DNA of 64,000 nt from Rhodococcus sp. UNC23MFCrub1.1 (GTDB lineage Bacteria > Actinomycetota > Actinomycetes > Mycobacteriales > Mycobacteriaceae): assembly GCF_000686025.1 (NCBI RefSeq), contig NZ_JMLQ01000006.1, positions 186,001 to 250,000 of the forward strand. The letters are read 5' to 3'. Within the stretch, counting starts at the first letter, position 1; each line of letters begins with the position of its first letter. Below the pieces are notes generated by a model. It did no database searches. It was not told where the DNA came from and saw only the letters and a program-made list of their open reading frames with translations. This document shows positions 10,227-18,139 of the stretch, one piece after another. Made by a program: the position numbers and the translations under genes.

Positions 10227-10543
10227 ACCGCGAGTTCGCCGAGCTCCGACCAGTCGGTGCCCTCCACCTCGGTGCTGACGATCTTCGGAGTCTCCTGCAG
10301 GTACGGCGGGAGATCCTTCTGCGCCTGCTTGAAGTGGTCCGACTGCACGTGTGTCGCACCGGCATCCGGGTCGCGGAAGGCCTCGACGAGGACGTACTCG
10401 GTGGGATCGTCGAGTGTGCGCGACCAGAAGTACCAGAGGCATCCCTCCTCCGCCTGGCAGGCCTCGGTGAAGGCTCGCGAGATCTCGGGCCAGTCGTCCG
10501 CGTGCTCTGCCTTCACTCGGAACTTGGCGGTGATGAAGATCAA
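10223..10543 (-). CDS. Antibiotic biosynthesis monooxygenase (ABM/quinol monooxygenase) domain protein
   Basis: 106-aa single-domain dimeric alpha-beta barrel protein of the ABM family (YgiN-like quinol monooxygenases). The family pattern is clear: beta-strand FITAKFRVKAEH, EEGCLWYFWSRTLDDP in the centre, and the late SDHFKQAQKDLP helix. The start is a TTG at 10543, because AAGGAG lies 6 nt upstream (10555-10550 on the minus strand) and family members begin at this IFITAKF strand; the longer frame to 10603 adds 20 unrelated residues. It converges with the broken hydrolase, stop codons overlapping. Confidence 0.75.
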   Translation of the reverse strand: MIFITAKFRVKAEHADDWPEISRAFTEACQAEEGCLWYFWSRTLDDPTEYVLVEAFRDPDAGATHVQSDHFKQAQKDLPPYLQETPKIVSTEVEGTDWSELGELAV

Positions 10544-10603
10544 GGGGTGCTCCTTCGCTCGTACGAACTCCGACGTGTTCCTGTGTACCCCCTCGGGCCG
10601 CAC

Positions 10604-10615
10604 TAGTATCGCGTC
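10604..10615 (+). promoter_or_regulatory. -10 hexamer for leaderless start of LigD-like polymerase
   Basis: TAGTAT at 10604-10609 followed by six bases and the ATG at 10616, without a ribosome binding site. Predicted leaderless transcript. Confidence 0.5.
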
Positions 10616-11569
10616 ATGGCAGCCACGTCACCGGCGATCGAACTCGAGGTCAGCGGACGCACGGTGCGGGTGTCCAACCCCGACCGCGTGTACTTCCCGG
10701 CGAGCGGAGCCACCAAGCGTGATCTCGTCGAGTACTACCTGTCTGTCGGCGACGGCATCGTGCGCGCGCTGCGGGAGCGGCCCTGCATGATGCACCGGTT
10801 CCCCGACGGTCTCACCGGGGAGAAGGTGCACCAGAAGCGGTTGCCGAAAGGCGCTCCGGACTGGATGGAGACGGTGCGGGTCACCTTCCCGCGCTACAAC
10901 CGCACCGCGGACGAACTCTGCGTCACCGAACTGGCGCACGTGATCTGGGCCGTGCAGATGTCGACGGTGGAGTTCCATCCGTGGAACAGCCGGCGCGCCG
11001 ACGTGGAGAGTCCGGACGAGTGGCGCATCGATCTGGATCCGATGCCGGACTGCTCCTTCGACCGGGTGCGCCGGGTGGCGGCGGTGACGCGCGAGGTGCT
11101 CGACGAACTCGGTGCCGTCGGGTGGCCGAAGACGTCGGGCGGCAACGGGTTGCACGTGTACGTGCGTATCGCGCCGGAGCAGGGCTTCGCCGATGTCCGC
11201 AGGGCCGCACTGGCGTTCGCTCGGGAAGTGGAGCGGCGCGCGCCGGACGACGTGACCACGACGTGGTGGCGCAAGGACCGCGACCCGACGAAGTTGTTCG
11301 TCGACTACAACCAGAACGCCCGCGACCACACCATCGCGAGCGCGTACTCCGTGCGCGGCAATCAGGACGCGACGGTGTCGACGCCGATCACGTGGGACGA
11401 GATCGCCGACGTGGAGCCGCGGGACCTCACCATGTACACGGTGCCGTCCCGATTCGCGGATCTCGGTGATCTGCACGCAGGAATCGACGATGCCGTGTAC
11501 TCGATCGCCCCGCTGATCGAGTGGGCCGAGCGCGACGAGCGGGCGGGGCTCACCGAACCCGAGGAGTGA
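10616..11569 (+). CDS. Stand-alone LigD-type polymerase/primase (AEP family)
   Basis: 317-aa archaeo-eukaryotic primase-type polymerase homologous to the polymerase domain of the repair ligase LigD, here without ligase or nuclease domains. Motifs: RIDLDPMP with metal-binding Asp139 and Asp141, GGNGLHVYV with His180, and FVDYNQNARDHT with the third carboxylate. Such stand-alone PolDom/PrimPol proteins act in end joining, gap filling or ribonucleotide insertion during repair in mycobacteria. No ku or ligD lies in this window. It is expressed from its own leaderless promoter. The gene ends 200 bp before the glycan cluster. Confidence 0.88.
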   Translation: MAATSPAIELEVSGRTVRVSNPDRVYFPASGATKRDLVEYYLSVGDGIVRALRERPCMMHRFPDGLTGEKVHQKRLPKGAPDWMETVRVTFPRYNRTADELCVTELAHVIWAVQMSTVEFHPWNSRRADVESPDEWRIDLDPMPDCSFDRVRRVAAVTREVLDELGAVGWPKTSGGNGLHVYVRIAPEQGFADVRRAALAFAREVERRAPDDVTTTWWRKDRDPTKLFVDYNQNARDHTIASAYSVRGNQDATVSTPITWDEIADVEPRDLTMYTVPSRFADLGDLHAGIDDAVYSIAPLIEWAERDERAGLTEPEE

Positions 11570-11771
11570 CCGGATCGTTCTCTGTGGCCCGTGTGTTCTC
11601 ACAACACGCAGCGGAGGTGAGATGTAGTTCGAGCGAATGATTTGGGGCCGGAAACCGGCACAGGGTCTTTTTCTGTGGCAGAATACGTGCAAATCGTACA
11701 AAGCAGCGCGTTCGGTCCACCCCGTCGGCGGGGCCCGACACGGACGCGCGGCCTGCCAGTGAGGAATGCTC
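11570..11771 (+). promoter_or_regulatory. Leader and promoter region of glycan cluster
   Basis: 202 bp without a gene. It contains a small hairpin GCCGG-AAA-CCGGC at 11647-11659, an AT-richer stretch than the surroundings, a possible -10 CAGAAT at about 11680-11685 and a near-inverted ACGTGC/GTAC motif at about 11685-11699. The cluster promoter most likely lies here; no -35 is convincing. Confidence 0.4.
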
Positions 11772-13028
11772 ATGCACTGCCGTCTCTGCGGATCCGCCGA
11801 CCTCGAGAGTGTCCTCGACCTGGGCGCGACACCGCCGTGCGAATCGTTCCTCACCGCAGCGCAGCTCGACGATCCGGAGCCCACCTTCCCCCTGCACCTG
11901 CGTCTCTGCCGAGAGTGCCTGCTGTTGCAGATTCCGGCTCTCGTGTCGCCGGCCGAGACGTTCACCGAGTACGCGTACTTCTCGTCGTTCTCGAGCAGCT
12001 GGGTCGACCATGCCCGGACGTTCGTGCAGGAGTCCGTGCGCCGCCTGGATCTGTCCGACGAGTCGTTCGTGGTCGAGGTGGCGAGCAACGACGGCTATCT
12101 CCTGCAGCACGTCGTGAACGCCGGAATCCGCTGCCTCGGTATCGAGCCGAGCGTGAACGTCGGTGCGGCAGCGCGTGAGTCCGGTGTTCCGACGGAGACA
12201 GCGTTCCTCGATCCGACGACCGCGGCGCAGGTGCGTGCCGCGCACGGGCCGGCGGACCTCGTCGTCGCGAACAACGTGTACGCCCACATCCCGGACGTCG
12301 CGGGATTCACCGAGGGGCTGCGCACGCTGGTGTCGGACCACGGCATGGTCGGCATCGAGGTGCACCACGCCCTCCACCTGGTGGCCGACGCACAGTTCGA
12401 CACGGTCTACCACGAGCACTTCCAGTACTGGACGGTCCTGACGGCGACGAGGGCGCTCGCCCGAGGCGACCTGACCGTCGTGGACGTCGAGGAACTGTCC
12501 ACCCACGGTGGTTCCATCCGGATCTGGGCGACACCGTCCGCGAACGCCGGCCCGCCCAGCGAGCGCACCCTCGACCTGCTCGCGGCCGAGCAGCGCGCGG
12601 GACTGCATCACGTGGTCGGCTATCGCGGGCTCGAGAAGGCGGCGCGCGGGGTCCGAGCGACGTTGCTCGAGTTCCTCCTCGACTGTCGCCGGCGGGGTGA
12701 ACGCGTGGTCGGATACGGCGCGCCGGGCAAGGGCAACACCCTGCTCAACTACTGCGGCATCCGAACGGACCTGGTGGAGTACACCGTCGATCGCAATCCC
12801 TACAAGCACGGCCGGTTCACACCGGGGACGCGAATCCCGGTGCACCATCCCGATCGCATCGCGGCGGATCGTCCGGACGTGGTCCTGGTCCTGCCGTGGA
12901 ATCTCGAGAGCGAGCTCACCGAGCAGCTGAGCTACGTCGCCGAGTGGGGTGGGCGCGTCGTGTTCCCACTCCCCGTTCTCCACGCCGCCGACATCGGGCG
13001 GCTCGACACATCGGAAGCTCTGGCATGA
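11772..13028 (+). CDS. Sugar C-methyltransferase, NovU/TylC3-like
   Basis: 418-aa SAM-dependent C-methyltransferase of the type that adds a branch methyl to 4-keto deoxysugar nucleotides. Domains: N-terminal zinc-binding Methyltransf_13-type region (CRLC at 3-6 and CREC about 50 residues later), central Rossmann domain with motif I VEVASNDGYLL, the catalytic-region signature VYHEHFQYWT, and a C-terminal domain with GYGAPGKGNTLLNYCGI. The start ATG 11772 is taken over ATG 11766 because GAGGA at 11761-11765 is spaced 6 nt from it. It is the first gene of the cluster; its stop overlaps the next start as ATGA. Confidence 0.85.
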   Translation: MHCRLCGSADLESVLDLGATPPCESFLTAAQLDDPEPTFPLHLRLCRECLLLQIPALVSPAETFTEYAYFSSFSSSWVDHARTFVQESVRRLDLSDESFVVEVASNDGYLLQHVVNAGIRCLGIEPSVNVGAAARESGVPTETAFLDPTTAAQVRAAHGPADLVVANNVYAHIPDVAGFTEGLRTLVSDHGMVGIEVHHALHLVADAQFDTVYHEHFQYWTVLTATRALARGDLTVVDVEELSTHGGSIRIWATPSANAGPPSERTLDLLAAEQRAGLHHVVGYRGLEKAARGVRATLLEFLLDCRRRGERVVGYGAPGKGNTLLNYCGIRTDLVEYTVDRNPYKHGRFTPGTRIPVHHPDRIAADRPDVVLVLPWNLESELTEQLSYVAEWGGRVVFPLPVLHAADIGRLDTSEALA

Positions 13029-13834
13029 AGGTCGTACTGTTCTGTGGCGGTTACGGAATGCGCATGCGCAACGACCGCAACGACGACATCCCGAAGCCCT
13101 TGCAGATGGTCGGGCCCCGTCCGCTCCTCTGGCACATCATGAAGTACTACGCACACTACGGCCACAAGGACTTCGTGCTGTGCCTCGGCTACGGCGCGGC
13201 AGCGATCAAGCAGTTCTTCCTGGACTATCACGAGGAGCAGTCCAACGACTTCGTCATGCGCGACGGCAAGGTCGAGTTGCTGAGCACGGACATGAGCGAC
13301 TGGTCGATCACGTTCGTGGACACCGGCGTCGAGTCGCCCATCGGCGAGAGGTTGCGGCGCGTCCGTGACCACCTTGACGGCGATCCCTACTTCCTCGCCA
13401 ACTACTCGGACGTGTTGACCGACGCCCCGCTGGACACGATGATCGAGCGTTATCACGAGTCGGGCGCCGTGGCGTCCATGCTGGTGGTGCCGCCGCAGTC
13501 GAGCTTCCACTGCGTGGACGTGTCGGAGGCCGGCGAGATCAAGGACATCGTTCCGGTGAGCCGCTTTCCCATCTGGGAGAACGGCGGGTACTTCGTGCTC
13601 AGTCAGGAGGTCTTCGACCACATTCCGGAGGGGGGCGATCTGGTCGGCGATGCGTGTATGACACTGGCGGGCCGCGGGGAACTGTTCGGATACCGGCACG
13701 AGGGATTCTGGAAGCCGGCCGACACCTTCAAGGAGCGTGCGGAACTCGACAACGACTACGGGCGCGGCATTCGCCCGTGGGCGGTGTGGGAGGGCGATCG
13801 GAATCGACCGCCACTGTCGAGCGTCGTCGCGTGA
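13025..13834 (+). CDS. rfbF: Glucose-1-phosphate cytidylyltransferase (RfbF-like)
   Basis: 269-aa nucleotidyltransferase making CDP-glucose from CTP and glucose-1-phosphate, the entry step to CDP-deoxysugars. N-terminal VVLFCGGYGMRM (about residues 3-14) is the nucleotide-binding loop, with the catalytic lysine in DIPKPLQ; later NYSDVL holds the metal Asp and the C-terminal GFWKPADTFKE block is characteristic of cytidylyltransferases of this group. Length is close to the usual 257. ATG 13025 overlaps the upstream stop (ATGA), so translation is probably coupled. A CDP-glucose 4,6-dehydratase (RfbG) is not recognisable nearby. Confidence 0.85.
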   Translation: MKVVLFCGGYGMRMRNDRNDDIPKPLQMVGPRPLLWHIMKYYAHYGHKDFVLCLGYGAAAIKQFFLDYHEEQSNDFVMRDGKVELLSTDMSDWSITFVDTGVESPIGERLRRVRDHLDGDPYFLANYSDVLTDAPLDTMIERYHESGAVASMLVVPPQSSFHCVDVSEAGEIKDIVPVSRFPIWENGGYFVLSQEVFDHIPEGGDLVGDACMTLAGRGELFGYRHEGFWKPADTFKERAELDNDYGRGIRPWAVWEGDRNRPPLSSVVA

Positions 13835-14514
13835 TTGGCCTGTCCCCCAGCCGTATCCGCTCGGTGGCGGTGCTCGGGGCGCATCCGGACGACATCGCCA
13901 TCGGCGCCGGAGGAACGCTCCTCGACCTCACCCGTGGGGGAGATGTCGAGGTGCACGCTCTGGTGTTGTCGGGCGGCGGTACCGAGCGGGAAGCCGAGGA
14001 GCGAAAGGCACTGTCGGACTTCTGTTCGGACGGACCGGTGTCGCTCACCGTGCTCGACGTGCCGGACGGCCGCTCCCCTGATCACTGGAGCGCGGTGAAG
14101 AACGGACTCGAACAGTTCCGGCGTACGTGCGAGCCCGACGTCGTACTCGCACCGCAGCGGCGCGACGCGCACCAGGATCACCGCCTGCTGGCGGAGCTGG
14201 TTCCCACCGTCTTTCGCGACCATCTGGTGCTGGGCTACGAGATCGTCAAGTGGGAGTCCGATCTTCCGACACCCGGTCTCTACCATCCGCTCGCCGACGA
14301 CGTGGCGGTGCGCAAGGCGGAGCTGCTGTCGCGGCACTACCCCTCTCAGCATCACCACGACTGGTACGACTCCGAGACCTTTCTCGGGCTGGCGCGCGTG
14401 CGAGGAGTGCAGTGCCGCAGCAGATATGCCGAGGCGTTCGTCGTGGAGAAGATACTCCTGCACACGGAGAACCTGCGGTCGGACCGTCCGGCACCGCAGA
14501 CGAAAGGGTCGTGA
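13831..14514 (+). CDS. PIG-L family deacetylase
   Basis: 227-aa zinc-dependent N-deacetylase of the PIG-L/LmbE superfamily (GlcNAc-PI deacetylase, MshB). The zinc motif GAHPDDIAIG is at about residues 16-25, with the second part RRDAHQDHR further on. In this setting it probably removes an acetyl group from an amino sugar intermediate or glycan, although members acting on other N-acyl groups exist. GTG 13831 overlaps the cytidylyltransferase stop as GTGA, and the longer open frame upstream is read-through of that gene. Confidence 0.82.
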   Translation: MIGLSPSRIRSVAVLGAHPDDIAIGAGGTLLDLTRGGDVEVHALVLSGGGTEREAEERKALSDFCSDGPVSLTVLDVPDGRSPDHWSAVKNGLEQFRRTCEPDVVLAPQRRDAHQDHRLLAELVPTVFRDHLVLGYEIVKWESDLPTPGLYHPLADDVAVRKAELLSRHYPSQHHHDWYDSETFLGLARVRGVQCRSRYAEAFVVEKILLHTENLRSDRPAPQTKGS

Positions 14515-14519
14515 ACAGC

Positions 14520-15557
14520 ATGCGTGTACTCGTCACCGGACACCAGGGATACCTCGGTACCGTCATGGTTCCACTCCTGCAGGAGCGTGGTCACACCGTG
14601 GTGGGGCTCGACAGCGGCCTGTTCGCGGACTGCGTTCTCGGTGACGCACCCGCGGATCCGGTCACCCTGGCCACGGATCTGCGCGACGTCGTGGCCGCCG
14701 ATCTCACGGGTGTCGACGCGGTGGTGCACCTCGCCGCACTGTCGAACGATCCGCTCGGCACGCTGGCGCCGGAGATCACGCACGACATCAATCACCATGC
14801 CTCCGTGCGTCTCGCACGTGCCGCGAAGGATGCGGGGGTGGGCCGGTTCCTGTACGCGTCCACCTGTTCGGTCTACGGCGCCGCCGGTCAGGACGCGGTC
14901 ACGGAGGACGCGGTGCTGAGGCCCCTCACCCCCTACGCCGTGAGCAAGGTGCGCGTCGAGGACGACGTCGCGGCCATGGCGGACGACAGCTTCGCGCCGG
15001 TGTTCCTCCGCAACGCGACGGCCTTCGGCTACTCACCGCGGCTGCGGGCGGACATCGTGGTCAACGATCTCACGGCGTCGGCGTTCCTCACCGGACGCAT
15101 CGTCGTCAAGTCCGACGGCACGCCGTGGCGACCCCTCGTGCACGCGCGAGACATCGCGTACGCCTTCGCGGCCGCGCTCGAGGCGCCGGTCGACCGAATT
15201 CGGAACCGGGCGTTGAACATCGGCACCGAGGCGAACAACGTGACGGTGCGCGACATCGCCGAGACGGTCGCCGACGTGACGGGTGCCGAGGTGGTGGTCA
15301 CCGGAGAATACGGCGCCGACCCGCGGTCCTACCGCGTCGACTTCTCCGCGGCGCGAGAGGTGTTGCCCGCCTTCGTCCCCGAGTGGAGTGTCCGAGCCGG
15401 CGCTGAAGAACTGGTCGCCGCATACGCCCGCCACGGTCTCACCGCGGACGCACTGGCGCAGCGCTTCACGCGTCTGGCCCGCGTCACCGAGCTCCAGCGG
15501 ACCGGCGCGATCGACGAGAACCTCCGCAGGACGCGGGTGGGTGTCGGCAGTGCGTGA
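14520..15557 (+). CDS. NAD-dependent epimerase/dehydratase (extended SDR)
   Basis: 345-aa extended short-chain dehydrogenase/reductase acting on a nucleotide sugar. It has the NAD-binding motif VTGHQGYLG at the N-terminus, the serine in STCSVYG and the catalytic YAVSK tetrad. The sequence is closer to 4-epimerase-like SDRs than to CDP-glucose 4,6-dehydratase, so whether it makes the 4-keto intermediate or epimerises is open. Start: ATG 14520 has AAAGGG 11 nt upstream; a GTG at 14511 overlaps the previous stop (GTGA) and is an alternative that adds three residues. It ends 4 bp from the convergent RmlC-like gene. Confidence 0.8.
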   Translation: MRVLVTGHQGYLGTVMVPLLQERGHTVVGLDSGLFADCVLGDAPADPVTLATDLRDVVAADLTGVDAVVHLAALSNDPLGTLAPEITHDINHHASVRLARAAKDAGVGRFLYASTCSVYGAAGQDAVTEDAVLRPLTPYAVSKVRVEDDVAAMADDSFAPVFLRNATAFGYSPRLRADIVVNDLTASAFLTGRIVVKSDGTPWRPLVHARDIAYAFAAALEAPVDRIRNRALNIGTEANNVTVRDIAETVADVTGAEVVVTGEYGADPRSYRVDFSAAREVLPAFVPEWSVRAGAEELVAAYARHGLTADALAQRFTRLARVTELQRTGAIDENLRRTRVGVGSA

Positions 15558-15561
15558 GAGA

Positions 15562-16125
15562 TCACCCGCCGGCGACGAGGTCGCGCCAGGACCGCGCTGC
15601 CGCGTCCCGGTCGCTCACGATGCTCGGCGTCCCGCGCCAGCGGATCGCCAGATCCGCGTCGTCCCAGCGGACGCCCACGTCCTCGGAGGGTTCGTGCGGA
15701 CGGTCGATCCGGTAGCACACGTCTGCGGTCTCGCCCAGGGTGAGGAAGCCGTGCAGGAAGCCGGGGGGCACGAACAGGTGCGCGCACTCCACGTCGTCGA
15801 GCACGACGTCGAACCACTGACCGAAGGTGGGCGACTCCGTTCTGGTGTCCACCAGGACGTCCTGGACGGCGCCGCGGGCGCACCGCACCAACTTGGCCTC
15901 GCCTCGGCCTCCTCGCCCGTGCAGGCCACGCAGAACGCCGCCGGCGGAACGGGACTGGGAGTCCTGACGGAAATCAGCGGCTCTCGTGGACAGGGTCGTG
16001 TGCTCGGCGATCGCCGCGTCGAAGATCTCGGTGTCGAAGGTCCTCGTGAAGAAACCCCGATCGTCGCGATGCGGGGTGGGCAGGAAGAGCAGGACGTCTC
16101 GCAGAGGTGTGGTCTCGACGCGCAT
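15562..16125 (-). CDS. dTDP-4-dehydrorhamnose 3,5-epimerase-like protein (RmlC/cupin)
   Basis: 187-aa cupin epimerase acting at C3/C5 of 4-keto-6-deoxy nucleotide sugars. Family marks are RDDRGFFTRTFD near the N-terminus, the catalytic-histidine strand GVLRGLHGRGG, KLVRCARGAVQDVLVD and VPPGFLHGFLTL. Conventional RmlC has LHYQ at the histidine; here it is LHGRGG with a short glycine-rich loop. It is the only gene of the glycan cluster on the minus strand. It sits between the SDR and the second methyltransferase, so it needs its own promoter in the 53-bp gap at 16126-16178. Confidence 0.83.
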   Translation of the reverse strand: MRVETTPLRDVLLFLPTPHRDDRGFFTRTFDTEIFDAAIAEHTTLSTRAADFRQDSQSRSAGGVLRGLHGRGGRGEAKLVRCARGAVQDVLVDTRTESPTFGQWFDVVLDDVECAHLFVPPGFLHGFLTLGETADVCYRIDRPHEPSEDVGVRWDDADLAIRWRGTPSIVSDRDAAARSWRDLVAGG

Positions 16126-16178
16126 GAGTCCAGTGTCGCCGACGGGTACTCCCCGCGTACGACGAGCCGGAGAATCTC

Positions 16179-17309
16179 ATGAGTTCGTGCAGAGCCTGCG
16201 CCTCGGCGACGGTGTCCACGGTGCTCGATCTCGGCCTCGTGCCGGCCGCGGACAGTTTCCCGACGGCCGAGTCCTCTCCCGAGGGCGACGAGATGCATGC
16301 TCTCGCGATGGGCCTGTGCACGACGTGCGGCCTGGCACAGCTCCTGGACGACGACACCCGCGCGGACGAACCGCGTGGAGTGGAGCCGGAGGCGTTGACG
16401 CGAGCCGCTTCTCGGGCGATGGACGAGATCGTGCGACGCGGGTGGCTCCCCGACGGCGCCGTGGTCCGCGAGTACGGAAGCCCCCACGGTGGGTCCTGGA
16501 TCCCCGACGTGAGATCCCGTGGCGTCGCGGATGCCGGTCCGGCCGTGGCGGGTTCGCGCTCCGCCGACCTCGTCGTCGACGGTTTCGGGCTGATGCACGA
16601 GCCGGACCAGGCGGCCGCTCTGCGTGAACGTCGGGCGCTGCTCGGCGACGGCGGCGTACTGGTGCTGCAGGTCCACTCCTTCATGACCATCGTGCGGGAT
16701 CGCCAGTGGACGGCGCTCCGCCACGGACACTTCGCCTACTGGTCGTCGACCGCGCTCGAGACCGCTCTGTGGGCAGCGGGTCTGATGCCCACCGGGTGTT
16801 GGGAGTCGGACCTCTACGGCGGGACTCTCCTGGTCTCGGCGATGCGCGACGACTCGGTGCGCCTCCCGGTGTGGGAGGACGACCTCGTGACGGCACGGCG
16901 CGTGCGGGAAGCCGAGGCTGCTGCCGCCGTCACCGATCCCACCGTCGTGTCGTCCCTCGGAGCAGCCGCCGTCGCCGAGGTCGAGGCGGTGCGGGCGAGA
17001 CTCGGCGCGTCGTCTCGCGCGGGTGTGACGCTCGCCGCGTACGGAGCGGCGTCGCGTGCGGTCGCTCTGTTCGCGATGGCGGGGGTGACCACGGAGACGG
17101 TCGGCGCGGTCGTCGATGCGTCCCCGGCGAAATGGGGCCGCCGCATGCCGGGTACGGACGTTCCCATCGTCGGCCCGGAATGGCTGTACACCCATCGTCC
17201 CGACCGTGTGGTGGTGACCGTCCCGGATCTCCTCCCGGAGGTCGCTGCGGCGCATCCGGAGATGTCGTTCGTCGATCTCGACTCGGCCACGGAAGGACTC
17301 CGCTCATGA
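16179..17309 (+). CDS. Second NovU-like methyltransferase homologue with eroded SAM motif
   Basis: 376 aa. It has the domain order of the sugar C-methyltransferases: N-terminal zinc ribbon (CRAC at about 4-7, CTTC near 48-51), central domain and a C-terminal domain with YGAASRAVALFAMAG (compare GYGAPGKGNTLL in the first copy). However, the motif I position reads VREYGSPHGG instead of an E-x-A-x-N-D-G type loop, and the VYHEHF catalytic block is replaced by LRHGHFAYW. It may bind a different cofactor, act as a partner subunit or be inactive. It starts after a GGAG site and overlaps the glycosyltransferase start as ATGA. Confidence 0.65.
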   Translation: MSSCRACASATVSTVLDLGLVPAADSFPTAESSPEGDEMHALAMGLCTTCGLAQLLDDDTRADEPRGVEPEALTRAASRAMDEIVRRGWLPDGAVVREYGSPHGGSWIPDVRSRGVADAGPAVAGSRSADLVVDGFGLMHEPDQAAALRERRALLGDGGVLVLQVHSFMTIVRDRQWTALRHGHFAYWSSTALETALWAAGLMPTGCWESDLYGGTLLVSAMRDDSVRLPVWEDDLVTARRVREAEAAAAVTDPTVVSSLGAAAVAEVEAVRARLGASSRAGVTLAAYGAASRAVALFAMAGVTTETVGAVVDASPAKWGRRMPGTDVPIVGPEWLYTHRPDRVVVTVPDLLPEVAAAHPEMSFVDLDSATEGLRS

Positions 17310-18139
17310 CCGCTCCGCTCTCGGTGTGCATCCCGGCCTACGAGGCCGCGCGCACCCTGGAGACCACACTGGCCTCCGTCCTGGACCAGGACGAGGACAT
17401 GGAGGTCCTGGTGCTCGACAACGCGAGCACCGACGCGACCGGCGACATCGCCCGCTCCTTCCGCGACGAGCGCGTCCGGATCGTGCGGAACGACCGGGTG
17501 CTCGCCATCGGGGACAACTGGAACGCGGCCGTGCGGGCCTCGACGGGCCGGCTCGTCAAGGTGGTGTGCGCCGACGACGTGCTCCGTCCCGGTGCGCTGG
17601 CGAGACAGCAGGCCGTACTGGACGATCCCGGGATCGCGGTGGTCTCGTCCAAGTTCGAGGTGATCGACGAGCAGGGGTCGGTGAAGGAGACCGGGCTCGG
17701 CCTCCCCGGCCTGCTCGGTCGACGCCCGGGCAAGGACCTCGCGGGCATCATCGTGCGCCGCGGTCCCGCCGAGTTCGGGCCGACCGCGGCCACCACCTTC
17801 CGCAGGGATCTGTTCGACCGGGTCGGCGGTTTCCGCGGCGACCTGGTGTTCCCGATGGACGTCGATCTGTTCGCTCGCATGGGCGCTCACGGGGACTTCC
17901 ACGGCGTCTCCACCATCGACGCAGCGTGGCGCGACTCGACCTTCAACCTGTGCAGCCGGACGTCGAGCTACAGCAAGCTCAGCGAGTCGGTCCGGCTGCA
18001 TCACCGTCTCGCACGCGAACTCCCGGCTCTGGTCTCCACCGGCGACGTCCTCGCCGGAGACGGACGCATTCTCGGCGCCGTGCTCACCCGGTTACGTGCG
18101 CGAGCCGGCGACGTGGCCGACCGCCTCCTGCGGCGCTGA
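17306..18139 (+). CDS. Glycosyltransferase family 2
   Basis: 277-aa GT-A fold glycosyltransferase. N-terminal LSVCIPAYEAARTLETTLAS is the family 2 opening, LVLDNASTDAT binds the nucleotide and CADDVLRPG carries the metal-binding DxD-like pair. A GGFRGDL/DVDLFAR region near 195-210 supplies the general base Asp. It has no membrane helix, so it acts at the cytoplasmic face, presumably transferring the sugar made by this cluster. It is coupled by ATGA to the upstream methyltransferase and by TGATG to the flippase. Confidence 0.85.
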   Translation: MTAPLSVCIPAYEAARTLETTLASVLDQDEDMEVLVLDNASTDATGDIARSFRDERVRIVRNDRVLAIGDNWNAAVRASTGRLVKVVCADDVLRPGALARQQAVLDDPGIAVVSSKFEVIDEQGSVKETGLGLPGLLGRRPGKDLAGIIVRRGPAEFGPTAATTFRRDLFDRVGGFRGDLVFPMDVDLFARMGAHGDFHGVSTIDAAWRDSTFNLCSRTSSYSKLSESVRLHHRLARELPALVSTGDVLAGDGRILGAVLTRLRARAGDVADRLLRR

